Positions 46,800-59,900 are shown, counted from the first letter of the stretch. The stretch is 64,000 nucleotides of DNA from Trema orientale (GCA_002914845.1 JXTC01000110.1:622091-686090); one strand, 5' to 3'. Notes: generated by a model not told the origin, from the letters alone. Numbers and translations are program-made.

Positions 46800-47419
46800 C
46801 ATTTCGTAGTTTATAGTATAGTTTAATTTATGGTACTGAGTATAGTTTATAGTACATTTCGTGGTTTATGGTATTTATGGTAAATTGAACAAGAAGGAAA
46901 ACCAAATGTACTTTCAAAATCGCGAGATGCTATAAGTATCAACAAAATTTTTCGAAAAAAAAAAAGAAAAAAAGAATTTTACTTTTGTTGCTGCATTTTT
47001 TTTATATTTTGCTAAAGTTTTTTTTTTAATTTTTGGTAATATTTAACGTTAAAAAAATTTACAAAACAGAAAACTAATGAAAAGAAAAAAAATATAATCT
47101 TAAAAATTTATAAAAGTTATAAATATTAAAAAATTGAAGCATACAATTTTTTTTTTTCAAAAAGTTCGTTTCAACGCTAAGTATTTTACACCGTTACATC
47201 AATTAATAATTATAATAAATAAATAACTGTAAGATTTTCGTTTTTAAATAAAAATAATGTAAACGTAAACTAATGTGCTTTTTTTGAGGAGCTAAGATCG
47301 GTTGTGGGTGAAGACGTGTTTAAATAAACTAAAAGTGAAAACTAAAATTACATTTTTTAAGTCTCTAAACTTATCTAAATCCTCCATGATCTTCTTCAAC
47401 TTTTTTTAATTTATTAAAA
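46800..47419. other. AT-rich intergenic DNA
   Basis: The first 90 bases continue the tttatggta repeats. The rest is A/T-rich with homopolymer runs. No gene. Confidence 0.35.
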
Positions 47420-48899
47420 TCCTACACGATCTAATGACTCCTGAGTCAAGAACCTCGTAAAGTTTAATGTGATGAGATAGAATAACATCTTCTGTTATCA
47501 CATTTTGAAGTTCAACCCATTGAACTTCTCAGGCTTCTCTCCGTGGTGCACTGATACCATAGGAGTCACAACAGGGGTTAGCATTCGAGCCACAATAAGA
47601 GCAGGCACAACCCATGGACCATAGCAGGAGTAGGCCCTTAGGCCACAACAGTATTGTTTGATTCAGTTGCCATTTCTGAAAAGAATAGCAAATCTAATGA
47701 GATTTCTTTTTCTAGCAATAATTAAATATTACTAATAGATAAACTCCCAGGAAAGACCATGGAGGAGTCACAAACGGTCCCACTTAAAATCCAGCATCCT
47801 ATACAGAATTTATCTAAATTGAAATTGTTCAGTTATCACAATTTATTAAAAAAATATCTCCAAACATAATACACTAATTCCAGATTTATAATATAAAGCA
47901 ATAACAGATAAAAGACATATAACTGTTTTAAGATTGTTAGAAAAATTATTACAAGTAATAATAAATCTAGAAATATAAAAAATACAACAATATTATAGTT
48001 ATAACATATGATGTAATAAATCATGATTATTTAACTACTAGGATAACAACAATTATCATAAAAATAAATAAAAAAATAACAAAATAAATCACAATTAATT
48101 TACTATAATTATAATCACGATAGTAATCGCCAAAATAACAAAGGAGTTTAAAGAAACCAAACCGAGTCTTGTGTTTCACACAATTTTCTTAAAATAATTA
48201 CGCCTCCTTACCGGGGTGCTTAGAAGAATGTCAACAGCGTCTGTTTTTCAGGATAAAATAGTTCACGAATAGCAACGTCGCACTAACTTGCTACTCAAAA
48301 CGAACTGAGCAATACCTTAACTCTATCACTAGAACTTAAGAGAGCTCGATCATACCGAAAAGAAAGAACTCAAACTCTCTAACTGCTAACTAACTATTTC
48401 TTAACCGCCACAGAGAGAATATGGAAGAGAGGAATAAGCTAAGAAATATTTTGGTGTGTGTAAAAGTGAAGGAGAAGGTTTCTTTTTATAGTGTTCATGG
48501 GGAAACCAGGCCATTAATATTCCATTAATAAGGTTGGAAAAATATTTGTCTGTTACAACTAACAACAACAACCCATTAATATGGCTGAAAAAACGTTTAT
48601 TTATTATAACGTAATAACAATAGCCCATTAATATGGCCGAAAAATGTTTGAAAAATATTTGTCTGTTACATCGTAACAACAGCAGTCCATTAATATGGCT
48701 GAAAAATATTTAGCTGTTACAACATAACAGCTAAAAACGTTTTTGGGTGTTACCTCGACTTTATGAGGCTAAATACAAATTCAATTCTAGAACCTTCTCA
48801 CTTTGGGTTTCAATTTCTCATTCACCCAAGCTCCATTTTAGGCATTTTTATGCCTCAAAATAGCTATTTACAATAGTTTTCCAAAGCATTTTTCCAACA
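47420..48899 (-). mobile_element. Ty1/copia remnant: LTR, leader and gag N-terminus
   Basis: On the minus strand an LTR-like start tgttggaaaaatgc lies at 48899, followed by a TATA-containing region (tataaaaagaaacc near 48490) and leader-like sequence. A gag-type start codon lies at about 47673. Its translation, with an early stop and later frameshift, shows the copia gag N-terminal motif GEKPEKFNGLNF near 47540 and then a broken continuation. Nothing of pol is present; the element ends within gag. The 3' border of the LTR and the primer-binding site are uncertain. Confidence 0.65.
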
Positions 48900-49414
48900 T
48901 TATCTGCTAGCACAACTTTGTATCAATTAGAGCAAGAACTTCAAGATCAAAACCGCATTGTTAGAAGGCTGAGCATGAGGCGACTTGCAATCCCCTACTC
49001 TCTGAGACCATGTTCATTTTTTTTTAGAAGAGAAGCCAATGATGGTGCATTTTTGTGTAAATTTTTTCTTTATGTGAATTCAATATTGAAAATTTACTTC
49101 CATAATCTGTTGTTATATAGTTTTTTTTTTTGAATGTTTGATGATACATTTTAGCATATATTCATGATAATAAAATAGTTATGTACTATGACTATACAAA
49201 ATGAAATTTAAAAAAGAAAAACGCTGAATTTTATTTTTAGTAACAATTAAAGAAATTTTTAAAAAATAAAATAACACTCCTCTAATACAATTATATTTAA
49301 ATAATTTTATTTTAACGAAATTAATTGTTAATATAATGAACAATTAGCTCTTTTTTAAAACAGAAAAATAACAAATTAAGCCACAGAATTTTTAAAAAAA
49401 ATTACAAATTTAGC
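48900..49414. other. Intergenic DNA with a short coding-like fragment
   Basis: From 48910 to about 49010 the plus strand reads as a helix-prone segment (LYQLEQELQDQNRIVRRLSM) that looks like part of a coiled-coil protein. It is bounded by the copia LTR start on the left and by low-complexity sequence on the right. I do not recognise its source; it may be an exon fragment cut by the LTR insertion. Confidence 0.35.
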
Positions 49415-49740
49415 TACCAAATATTTGGTAGTAATAATGAAGTTTTTATTGTATTGGACACCAAAATTTTGGTGCTTAAGCTACCACTTTGAACTAATTT
49501 GGCTCCCAAATTTTGGTAGCAAAATATCTATTTTGGTTGCATCAGATACCAAAAAATCTGATCTCTTGCTACCACATTTAGAAATTTTTGCTACTAATCA
49601 ATGCATGGTAGCCAAAAGCAAAAGGTTTTTACTACCATTTTTTTTTTTGGTAGCAAGAGACTTTCTGCTACCGAGATATAACTACCAACTAACTAAAATA
49701 TTTTTTGTAGCAAAATATACTTTTACCTACCGAATTTAAC
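49415..49740. repeat. Cluster of ttggtagcaa / ttgctaccaa motifs in both orientations
   Basis: More than ten copies of a gctacca or tggtagc core alternate in orientation, with palindromes such as accaaaattttggt and cccaaattttggtagc. Such arrays are usual in the subterminal zones of CACTA or hAT transposons. No defined end pair was found. The open frame across it is a by-product of the repeats. Confidence 0.7.
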
Positions 49741-49985
49741 AGGACACATATTATAGCCTAATAGTAGGACAACTAATGCAACTAGAAATATAGCGTTCTT
49801 TGTTAAATTTGTAGAGTACCGAGGTTAGATAGAGAAGATCTAAACAGCCAATGATGACAACTATACAATCTGTTATTATGAGTATGTTGGTCTTCCATAT
49901 CATAACCATGATTAATATTAGGAAGGATGATGCAACTCTTATGACGAACACCACATCAATCCTTATTTATACGAATAATGCCATA
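49741..49985. other. Short intergenic stretch, nothing recognised
   Basis: No bounded repeat or coding signature. Opposite-strand frames overlap here and look like chance. Confidence 0.3.
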
Positions 49986-50148
49986 GGCACCAGTGGTGTC
50001 CAGCACCATAATAATGTGTCAGTTTATCACTTATTAATTATAATTATAATTCAAGTGGAATCCATGTGAGATTTAGTTTATTAATTAAATCATCAAGTGA
50101 CAAACATGCATGTTATTGTGGTGCTGAGCACCACTGGTGTGGTGCCCC
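49986..50148. mobile_element. 163 bp MITE with ggcaccagtggtg ends
   Basis: Left ggcaccagtggtgtccagca; right complement of gggg­caccacaccagtggtg, continuing through cagcacca(t/c)aataa and tcactt. The three bases ata flank both sides, which would fit a 3 bp target duplication of PIF/Harbinger type, but that is short enough to be chance. Non-coding. Confidence 0.7.
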
Positions 50149-50824
50149 ATAACATTGCTTTATTTATACATGGTATATAATATTCAATAATTTTATATTT
50201 ACATTTTAATATTGTTGGCAAATTCTCAATATTTAAAATTTTAATTGTACCAGGGAACTGAGGAGAAAGTAGTGTATAACTATCTTCCATATGCATTTGC
50301 AATCTCGATGGTACTCCTGAAACCTAAATTGATTGCAACACAAACCATCATTAGAAGGTAGTTGGCCTCTGGAATATAAACTTGTCTTACGTACGTACTT
50401 TTCCAATTTATGAGTGATCTTCATAGAAGGGAAACGCCCAAATGAGGATTTATAGATTACAGAGAAGAATTCTAAAGGGAAATTGAAATAAATAATAGTA
50501 ATTTTGACTAAAATAACTTTTTTAAGAGTGATTTGAAAAATGATTTTTCTAATAGTATTCTGTGATTCTGTGTGACAAATGATTGCACAATTTGTGATTA
50601 TTAATTAGTCTTAAAAAAATCATAATTTTATGATCACAAATTATAGGGTCACACAATTTGTGACACTACTAAAAAAGTCAATTTGAAATAGACTACTAAA
50701 AAATTCATTTTGTTCCAAATTATTATAGGTCAATTTCCCAATTCTAAATCATATCTTAGAATTTTCGAAAGGTGGTTAGCCCAACCCTTTTGATTAGAGG
50801 ACCTATAAGGCTATGAGTCAGACC
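50149..50824. other. Intergenic DNA with a possible decayed MITE
   Basis: Between about 50490 and 50740 partial inverted copies (cacaatttgtgat, aaaaaatcat, ctactaaaaaa) suggest an old MITE, but the ends cannot be fixed. Otherwise nothing recognised. Confidence 0.3.
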
Positions 50825-51140
50825 TAATATTTAAGGGTTAAGTAGGTAATTGCCACTTTTTTCAAATGTTTAACTAAATTTACTACCACCATTAGATTTT
50901 AACATTTTTAGAAGAGAATTAGTCAAGAATCTGTCAAGAATTCATCAAGAATGCATCAAGAATCCGTCAAGATCACCATCGATGTCAAGAATCTGTCAAG
51001 AATCCATCAAGAATCTATCAAGATTGTCAAGAATTCATCAAGAACTCATCAAAAATTCATAAAAAAGGTGGTATGATGGTAGATTTAATTAAAAAGGAAA
51101 AAAAGTGGCTTCTAGCTAATTTATTCAATATTTAATCAGT
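50825..51140. mobile_element. MITE with an 11 bp minisatellite core
   Basis: The arms are inverted: left taagtaggtaattgccactt and ttaactaaatttactaccac; right the complements (aagtggcttctagctaattt, ggtagatttaattaaaaag). Between them, at about 50920-51060, sits a tandem array of catcaagaatc / tgtcaagaatc units (about 11 bp, some 11-12 units, one interrupted). Non-coding. Confidence 0.7.
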
Positions 51141-54100
51141 AGACCGGGCCCAAGCACCCAGCCTGACCTTATTTAGAAGGAGAAAAAATACTTGAAAGAT
51201 TCATAAAGTATAGCTTCATATTGAGGCTGCCCCAACAAAGGAGAGCTTAGGAGCAGAGACTTTTTTTTATTTTTTTTATTTGTATCACAATATAAGGCCC
51301 TCACTAGCTACTCGCTACCAATATAGCTACTACAAAACATCAACCAACAAAGTTTGTGTGGTATAAACTTGTAGAAATTATCAGGTACTTGATCTTTGTG
51401 TTTATGAAGGTTCGTCCGGTATGAGAATCAAGTATGTTACAAAACACATTCTTAAATTAAATGTATAGATTTAATAGTGAAGTTACACACATCGATAAAT
51501 AGATTTCAGGTTCTTAAATTGGTAAAAACTATAAAATAACCTATTGATGTGATAGTTTAATAAACTTTGGATGTAACCAAATAAATATAGCAAAAGAGAA
51601 GGAACTTGAAGCTATTGTGGTCAGAACAATATCATGAAGAGAAATCCAATCTTCTTTTTTACTTTTTTCTTTTTCCTTACCTTCAAAAGTAATCTGTAAT
51701 ATACTTAATTAGGATTTTATGGCCTTGACAATTGTTAGATCAAACTTGATCAAATTTGTAGAGTCCAACACAAATAACTAGTGTAAACCATATTTAAATT
51801 ATTGGAGGAATGCTATAGCTACTTTTTTTGTTCCAAAACTTTAAACCATAAATAAGCATATCAAGATGGGACGAATATTCAAGCAAATCTTACTTATAGG
51901 ACAATGTGTGTGACACGACAGAATAGGGTAAATTGATGTTCTATCCATTCATAATAACTCAAAATAGGTAGTTTGACGATTTTTATATCTAAATAGAGTT
52001 ATCAATTGAGTCGGATCTCAGATTATCGTAGATATGATTCTTTTATACTTAATTATTAGAAGTATATATATAGTATCCGGTCATCGTCGATATGAATTCT
52101 TTTACACTTTTAATAATTGGTATGACTATCATTGATTAGTCTTACTATCATCTACTCTCCAAAAATATAAAATACAAACTTATGAATGTGTCATTAAAAT
52201 ACAAACTTATGAATGTGTCATTAATACAAATGCCAAGTAGTCAGCACATCGATCGATAAACTTGAGATGCAAGGAGTGAGGATGCCACCGCTAATAACTA
52301 AGGGAATGTCAAACATGGTGGAAAACAATATTTTGACTATATATGTTTACTAATCCGTAATGGGAATGAATGGAAAGAAAATAAGTGAAAAGAGAGTAGA
52401 AGGGAATAAGAAACTATAGTGTGAAAGATCAGGATTCTTTTTCCTCATTCTAATTGGTACGTAAATGAATCTTCATTTACTATGTTCCCCATTACATATT
52501 AGTAATGACCCATGTGCTTCGAGGACTAGTTATCTCACCGAAAAATAGGTACTTAAATGGATTTTACTTAAAACATGTTTAACAAGGCTTAGAGCATGAC
52601 ATAATGAATTATATGGCACGTAATTTGATGCACTTCTTCTCACTTAAAACAAGTTTGACAAGGTTTAAAGTTAAAGAATGACACATTACACAATTCTTCT
52701 TCTTCTTCTTCTTCACACTCAATACATTTTTGACAATGCTTATGACATTACTATTCTTCGACTTCTTCTATAACAAGGCTTAGAGAACGAACCAATATAC
52801 ATTTTAGAGTATGAGGGCTAAAAAATGCTCTCTCTCTCCAATATCATGTGAGCAACTTTTTCTTTTCTTATGTTTCTCTTTTCCCCTTAATATGACGAGA
52901 TCAAATTTATTCTTGCCTCTCTTTCTGTATATGATGTGATCAATAAGGCAACGCCTACGTTATTAAATTACACTGAAAAACATGGAATAGGCTATTCTCT
53001 CTTCTAGAAACGATGATGTGCTATGATAGACCTTTTATTTCCGCTGTAATCATTCTCAAATGATTGTTTGTACTGTACAATCTTGTCCTTGTATTCTAGC
53101 TTTTAAGATAGTATGTTAAAGGATCGTGCGACATTTGTAGGATCGTGCGACATTAGTTGATGCACAGTTTTAGTACATGAAATTGGTGTAACTGACATTT
53201 ATTACTCTTTAACGGAAGAGGACTTATATTGCAAGCCTTTATTACATAGAAATTCAACATAATGCAAGCCCGGTGGTGACTGGTGGGTTATCTTTTTTGT
53301 ATAATCACAATATGTGCAACCATTACAAGGTAATAGAGGGTGCTTATTTAAATTTTATTAAATTTTATGAGCATCAACATAAATATTTTTGTTCCTGTAA
53401 TTGTGACATATGTGATATTTCCAATAAATGATATAATCAAAATCCCTGTTGTTATCCTCTCGATAATATTAACGCATGTTATATCCTTGAAACAAGTTAG
53501 AGCAATTTATACATTATTTACAAGTGGGAGCTATTAGTTTGAAATCCTTGAAACATGTTGAGAGCAATTTATACGTAAAAAGTACCTATACATTTAGATA
53601 TATGTATATGATTTGTTTATTGTTATAATAGATTTTCGCCAGAAGAAAAAAGAAGAAAAGAAACATGATAGTACGGGTGGGAGAGGCATATCCATTGCCT
53701 AATAATGAGAAGTAATCCATCACCAAAAAATCAAAAAAGAGAAGTAATATATTTCTTATGTTTCCACGCAATCGCACAAATCCAAAGTGAACGAGCAATT
53801 CTTCAGTTTGATAAAAATGAAGATTCATCAAAGACTTCTTTCTTTCCATAACTTAAATGGGAAATTTTCCTGCATATTCTACAAGATCGAGAACGACAAG
53901 AAAGAGCTTGGAACAATGGAACTGAAAGATCTATCTAAAACAAAATCAATCAAAATTTAGGGGTCCTTAAAAGATCCCACCTGTGTAATACCAACCAATA
54001 AGCTACAACAACCTTTTCTACTTTAACCCCCTTGAGCTCCAAGCCTATTGGAAATCGAAAAACAAAAAATACAGAAGAGACAGCAACACAACTTCAAAGA

Positions 54101-54260
54101 ATGGTTGCAAACAGAGGGGAAGAAACAAGAAAGTTAAATAAGCTGTGTTGTGTTTTCTCTCGTCTCCACATTATACATCCAACTTCACTTGCTAACTTGA
54201 TTTTCAATGGTTCCTCGAGAGACGCCAATTAGTCAATGGGTAACTCACAAACTCTCAAGT
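51141..54260. other. 3 kb intergenic DNA without a supported gene
   Basis: It holds a 27 bp tandem duplication (aatacaaacttatgaatgtg, at 52171 and 52198), a CTT tract near 52700, a near-duplicate of ccttgaaaca...gagcaatttata at about 53490 and 53545, and a repeat fragment at 53910-53990 shared with RING-CH intron 1. The frames at 53586-53849 and 54032-54232 have no domain and lie 3' of the ERGIC gene. Confidence 0.4.
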
Positions 54261-57200
54261 CTATCGCAGTACACTTCGAGCATTTGGTTTAGTAACCGCC
54301 TCAAGAAGCCTATACATCCAACGATCTAGCATTCCTGTTGATGCAGTATAAATTTTTTAAAGATATATATCGAAACAAATATGATAAAGGAAGTGATGCA
54401 CCATGATGCTCTTCTTTTACTCTATTCAATTGACCAGAATTAATAAAAGGAACTTGCAATATTAAAAAGAGTTTTGGTGAACTTCCCTACAAAGCCAAGT
54501 TATAACCAATCTTTCAATTAAATTGCAGCATTCCTGAATTCCAATTACATTTTCAATAACAAGAACTAAAATCCTAGAAAAATCTAAATGGACAGATTCG
54601 ATAAAAAATGTCAGAAACCACAAAGCTCACTTAGAATGAGATACCCAAGTTTCAGTCCGAAATTCCTTAATGGTACGAAAATGCTTTTATGTCTTAATTA
54701 TATTGATTATGCAAAGGGTATAGAGTTAACAGAACATACAGACCTGTTAAAGCAAAGGTTCCACCTAAAACTGCACAAAGCCGGGTAATGAAATGAAGAA
54801 AACTGCGGCGTTCTTCTTTGATGGTCACAGTAATAGGTGACAGATCATATAAGAAGTAAACAGCTGCAAATAAAACAAACAAAGCTGATTACTGATGCCA
54901 AGAGCCTAACAAAAGATAAAGTCAAATAAGTTTCAGATATATCAACCTGGCCATGACTTATCAAAATCTTTCATTGGGGAGAAATACTCCGTGACAGAGA
55001 ATTGGTTAGTTGGTAAAACTTCTTTCCAGATATACCTGTATTCAGTAGGAACGATCTGCAAATTAAAAAAAAAAATTACATATCCACGAGTATATTGCTA
55101 ATTATTCATGATTATCAAGGGAATAAAATTAAGACACAAGTTGTCAGGACAAAAGAATCAAGAAAATGGGAAGTCTGCAGGCAACTGATGTCTGATAAGA
55201 GTATGAAGCAACCAAATAAATTCATTCCCTTTATAGGGGATCCAGATTAAGAAGGAAACTTAAATTTCAGTTAAACACCCACTTCCTTCTATGACTTGTA
55301 AATTGTGGTGATGCCTATTGCTATGAGGCAACTGATTGTATCACAATGAAATGTCCATAGCATATTTCACAACAAGAAGCAGAGATTCTATTAGTAAAAA
55401 GAAGTAGACGGAATATTAAATCAGACGAAAAGGAGTACATAAGGAGAAAGGAAACAAAACAAAAAGCCCAGTTAACAAAACAAAAAGCCCAGTTACACAA
55501 AGTACTTCAACTCGGCCAAAAAACTTGGATTAAGAAGTCAGAAGCAAGCCGTGTAAAGAGTACAGCAAGTAATTTCATACCTCAGACGAAATGGAGTACA
55601 CAGAGAAAGGAAACAAAACAAAAAGCCCAGTTACACATATAACTTCCAACTCAGCTGAAAATTTTGTATTGAAAAGTCGAAAGCAAGCCATGTAAAGAGT
55701 AGAGCAAGTAATTTTCATGCCTCTACCAACTTTGTGATAAAAGCATAAACACCATTATTGTGACATATATATATATATATACATATATATATCTCGAGAG
55801 TCAGCAAGAAAGAAGTTACACATAAAGAGAACAAAACAGATAAATACAAATTTTCAACTCACCAAAAAATTATGGATTGAAAAGTTGGAAGGAAGCAGGT
55901 TAAAAAATATAGCAAGTAATTTTCATGTCTCAACTAACTGTGACAAAATGCATAAACACCACTGTTCTTCCCCACACACCTATGACCCTCAAACAGCAGA
56001 ATATGCACAGACATGCAATTAAAAATGCCAGAGTTAGAGAAAAGTAAATCTAGTGAAATCAAACCTTGATATAATATTTGAAAACTCCACTTGTGTCACG
56101 TAGAATCCGCTCTGTCCCATCGAGTGGGTTGTGAATTCCTGGATATTTTGGGCCAAAGGACAAATCATGAATTATGTGACTCACATTCACATGCTTGGAT
56201 CCTTCGAAAATCTGCAGAGAAAGGGAAAATTGTAAATATGACAGGACTTGTCTAAAATTAAATCTAGCCAGGAAACCAAGTTACTTCAAAACCCAGAAGC
56301 AAATAGGATAGTTGGGGCCATCAGCTCATAAATCTGAAGATCTTCAAAATTAGTTTTCTTTATAACTAATTGTTTTCCAGGAAGAGGGAGGGAACGAGTA
56401 ACTTTTTTTGTACATCAACAACACACTCTTCACTACAAGCTTCAAACTATACTGAACGAAACTCCAAACACCAAAGATTTTAAACTGAAAAAGTTCTGAA
56501 TAATAAACCAACTAATGTATTTATTTTGTCATTCAATCCCCAAAAATAAATATGCAAATGTCTATCTGTTGTCTTAAGATCTAGAATCTGGATATAAGAT
56601 GAAATACCAAAGAAAGGAGTAAGATGACAAAGAAGAAGAAAAGAAGGATTCAAGCCAAACGAACCATTTGAGCAACGAAAATGTTTAATCCATGAACTGA
56701 AATATGGAAGTTTCCAGCAACCCGTTGGACATCCAAAACCCCGTAAACCTGCAAGTTAAGCAAAAATCAGGGTTCTCTTAGCATGAATTAAAATTTTAAT
56801 GAACTAGTCCCATAACAAGAACAGAGCCACATGATGAAATACCCGGCATCCTTCTCTATCTGCCAATGCTTGCTTCACCTTTTTTATCATATTCTCAGAA
56901 GCTTGATCAAATGCTCCACCTAAATGACTTCCGTGATCAGAGTGCTCATGATGATCTTTCTCACCATCTGCCCAAGGTTATCTATCAGATATTTGACATT
57001 CTACAGAATAATGAATAATATGATCTTGCAAAAATAGGACTTTAATGTCTTGAATTAGTACTGTGGACAGAAACAGAAACAAACAGATTTTCAAGGAGCA
57101 AGCTTTTATCAGTTTATCCGACAAATTTGAAACGACGACTAACAATGTGAGTAATGTGATTACGAGTTGATTCATTTCCACAAGTGTGTGTAAACAATGA

Positions 57201-59305
57201 GCATATATAGTGATTTTACTTGGAAACATGAAGCAGTGATTTGAAAAGATGATCAAGGTGAACAAATATCCCCAACGAGAAAAACCCACGACTGGAGTAT
57301 ATCAGACTTGAGCAAGTAAGCAAATAATAAGACTAACAAATGCAAGAAAACCAAGATTTATTTATAAAAGCAGGCCAAGTGTATTCATTATTTATGTTGG
57401 GAGGGGCTTACCATGCTTGTGAGCTGTATGTTCCTTTTCCACAAGGTCAGATAAATACTCAGTGCCAATGATATGGCCATAACTGTTCAAGCGAAGCTGC
57501 AGTGACACGAAAGCAGTCACATAACAAAGGAGGGTGTTTGAGGAGAGGGGAGAGGACAGAGCCCAAGAAGGTAATTCTCAAAGTCTAAACTCTTTTACGA
57601 AAAATACACAACAAACTTTCGATTCCCTAACAGCCACGGAATATTACAAGGGGCTTTTCTTTTCTCCTATATAAGCAAAAAACAATCTATAACAAGTACT
57701 ACGCACATATATCTAGATTTCAGATAAGATGTCAAGATCACGTAATCATTAGTAACAAACTATTGACACAGATCTTAAGAGACTCTTCAACAAACGGTTT
57801 CCCAATGATTCAGTAGTCTAGCAAAGAGTCACCGATAAGCTTATCCAAGAATCACAAAAGAATTTGTCGTCAAAGTCTGGTACACAGATATACAAATACC
57901 AACAAGAGAGCAATCACAAATGCAAGAAGAAAAACATGTCCAAGAATACTTGCAGTAAGGTATTGTTCAATCTTGAAAGAAAAAACAAAAAGAATTTGAC
58001 ATGAAGAAAATTAAAATATAACCAAGTTCTCCTTATATAGAGAAACTTCAGAAAGATAAAAAGTAAAACCATCACCCTACACTAAAGATTCTAGAATAAA
58101 GCAATTCCCAGTATCTCTTTTGCACTTATAAAATGCTGTTTGCTAAGCATGCACAACTAGTTCATCCGAAATGTATGAACTAACTTTGTTGAGAATAACT
58201 TCAGATTATCAGACAACTAAGAATTATATTACCTTCCAAATGTTCGTATCAAGATCCACTTCATGCTTGCCAGACATGTCAATTGCATCAACACTTAAGA
58301 CTTCAACCAGGAAAACAGGAAACCACCACTAAGAATTTTCTTTCTTACCACGAAAGGCAACAAAAAGATAAAGATAAAAATCTGCAAAGAAACCAGATTC
58401 ACTAAAGAAGCAAGAGAAAGGAATGTGCTAACCATCACATGGTAATGAAGGGAATGTCACATTTATATGAATTGGAAGAGTCTCTCCGCGTTTCAAGTCC
58501 ACGGACATCTGTTAAATTCATAAAAGCTCAATGCTAAGATAATCTTATTCTATAAAAAACAAAAATAATAAAAATAAAAACAAATAAATAAATAAACAAG
58601 TAAACGGAAAGTCTTGATTTAGCTATATGGGTCCTCGAAAGCATATAAAATACTAACCTGATGAACAGTGTAAGTGGTTAGATAATATCTGAGCTCATGC
58701 ATGAACAACGTAGCCATTATGACAAGACCGACAATCGAGACTACAAAAGTGCAAAGCAAAACATCAAATTCAATCCAAATATTCTTTTTCTGTAAGAATA
58801 AATGATTTATTCCATCCACTGAGGATTCCCATGATTTGGCAGTCAGTTAAATATGGGTCGGACAGCAACCCAAACCGAACAATAAACAAGTATCGGCATT
58901 TCAATTCGAGGCAACAATATGCCCGATTCATAACTATTTCGCCATTCTCTTATTTTCTTCCTCATTCATTCTTATATTCCAGAAGCAATGAAGTAATGAA
59001 AGAAGAGTCCAAAATATCGATTATCTGACTGTAATTAAAATGTGCACCACTGAATACCAAATTAACATAAAGATACACCTGAAAAACTGCATACTTACAA
59101 TCAAACAAACGATTACAAGAGTGTTCCATACATGTCTCCATATTCAACTATACAACGCAAAACACACGTATTTACAACGAAACGAGAAACTGGCAGGTGA
59201 AAAAATAATGTAGTTACCAAGTGCCCCAGATTGTGTCTTCTGCAACAAATGCTCTTCGGCACGTGGAAAAGCATCGAGGCTCTTGATAGCTTGTTTGACA
59301 CCCAT
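54261..59305 (-). CDS. Erv41/Erv46 (ERGIC) family COPII cargo receptor
   Basis: Complete gene in 11 coding exons: 59305-59218, 58740-58658, 58508-58433, 58300-58233, 57496-57412, 56967-56843, 56748-56665, 56211-56065, 55055-54947, 54863-54744, 54334-54261. All introns are GT-AG and in phase. The exons sum to 1059 nt, or 352 aa. The start MGVKQAIKSLDAFPRAEEHL is the family N-terminus (ERGIC_N), followed by transmembrane segment 1 (SIVGLVIMATLF, residues about 30-50). The lumenal part has MTFPSLPCDV-like VTFPSLPCD, DMSGKHEVDLDT, a short His/Asp-rich linker (DHHEHSDHGSH), VQRVAGNFHIS and HDLSFGPKYPGIHNPLD. The second hydrophobic segment lies near the C-terminus (FITRLCAVLGGTFALTGMLD) and a short cytosolic tail ends ARSVLR. 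Family members cycle between ER and Golgi in COPII/COPI vesicles and return cargo to the ER. I recall Arabidopsis At1g22200 and At1g36050 as close relatives. The ninth exon is preceded by an intron with a tandem repeat. Confidence 0.96.
55420..55970. repeat. Three-unit tandem repeat in an ERGIC-gene intron
   Basis: Units of about 160-200 bp start near 55420, 55580 and 55800. They share gaaaggaaacaaaacaaaaa, gcaagccatgtaaagagtag and agcaagtaattttcatgcct. Units 2 and 3 also share aaaagcataaacacca. A TA microsatellite separates units 2 and 3. It lies between coding exons 8 and 9. Confidence 0.78.
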
Positions 59306-59900
59306 TTGAGCCTTAAAAACACCTGAAACTTGAACAACATATCGAAACAAGCCCAAATTCACGATCCTAAGATATCCCAGAAACGCAAATACAATTTTTT
59401 TTTTTTTTTAAAAAAAGGGAAATTTTCAGACTCAACAATCCGAAGGAGTCAAATTCTGATGCAGTTGATCATGTTTTGGGAATTCGGATCATACCCAGAT
59501 GGGAAAGACCGAGTTTTACTGAAAAATTGTGAGATTGAGCACCAGTTCTAGCCGAAATTCGTCCAAAAAAATTTGCACAAATGGGGCAAAAACTAAAATT
59601 CTAACTTCTAGGTCGTATTACATTAAGAAAAGAAAAAAGAAAAGAAAAAAAGGGACGATGGATTAATTAATCACTTGAAAAATAAAAATAAAAAAGAAGG
59701 AAAGATTTAACAGTTGAGGAAGAAGAGAATGATGAGGTACCTTAACGGGAAGGGAGGGAATGAGGGAAAGAGAAGAAAAATCTGAATGAATCGGCTCCGA
59801 TTCCGAAGATCTTATTCTTACAATTTTTGGTTTCGAAGACCGGACTCGGAAAAAGTTGGCTACACAAAATGCTCTTGCTCTGTGGGTGGGGTTCACATGT
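59306..59900 (-). promoter_or_regulatory. Leader and leader intron of the ERGIC gene
   Basis: An acceptor (tttcag) at 59324-59323 precedes the start codon by 17 bases, and a donor (TTAAG|GTACCT) lies at 59740-59739. This implies a non-coding first exon upstream of 59741 and a leader intron of about 415 bp. The frame upstream of the start codon is open but ends in the intron, so the ATG at 59305, which matches the family start, is preferred. Inferred from sequence only. Confidence 0.6.

Noticed and set aside
47560..47580. tggtatcagtgcacc on the minus strand as a copia primer-binding site
   Set aside because: It resembles the initiator-tRNA binding site, but it lies inside the gag reading frame upstream of the GEKPEKFNG motif, so it is coding sequence.
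49851..50069. 72-codon frame rich in Met, Thr and Ile
   Set aside because: No domain, and it enters the 163 bp MITE.
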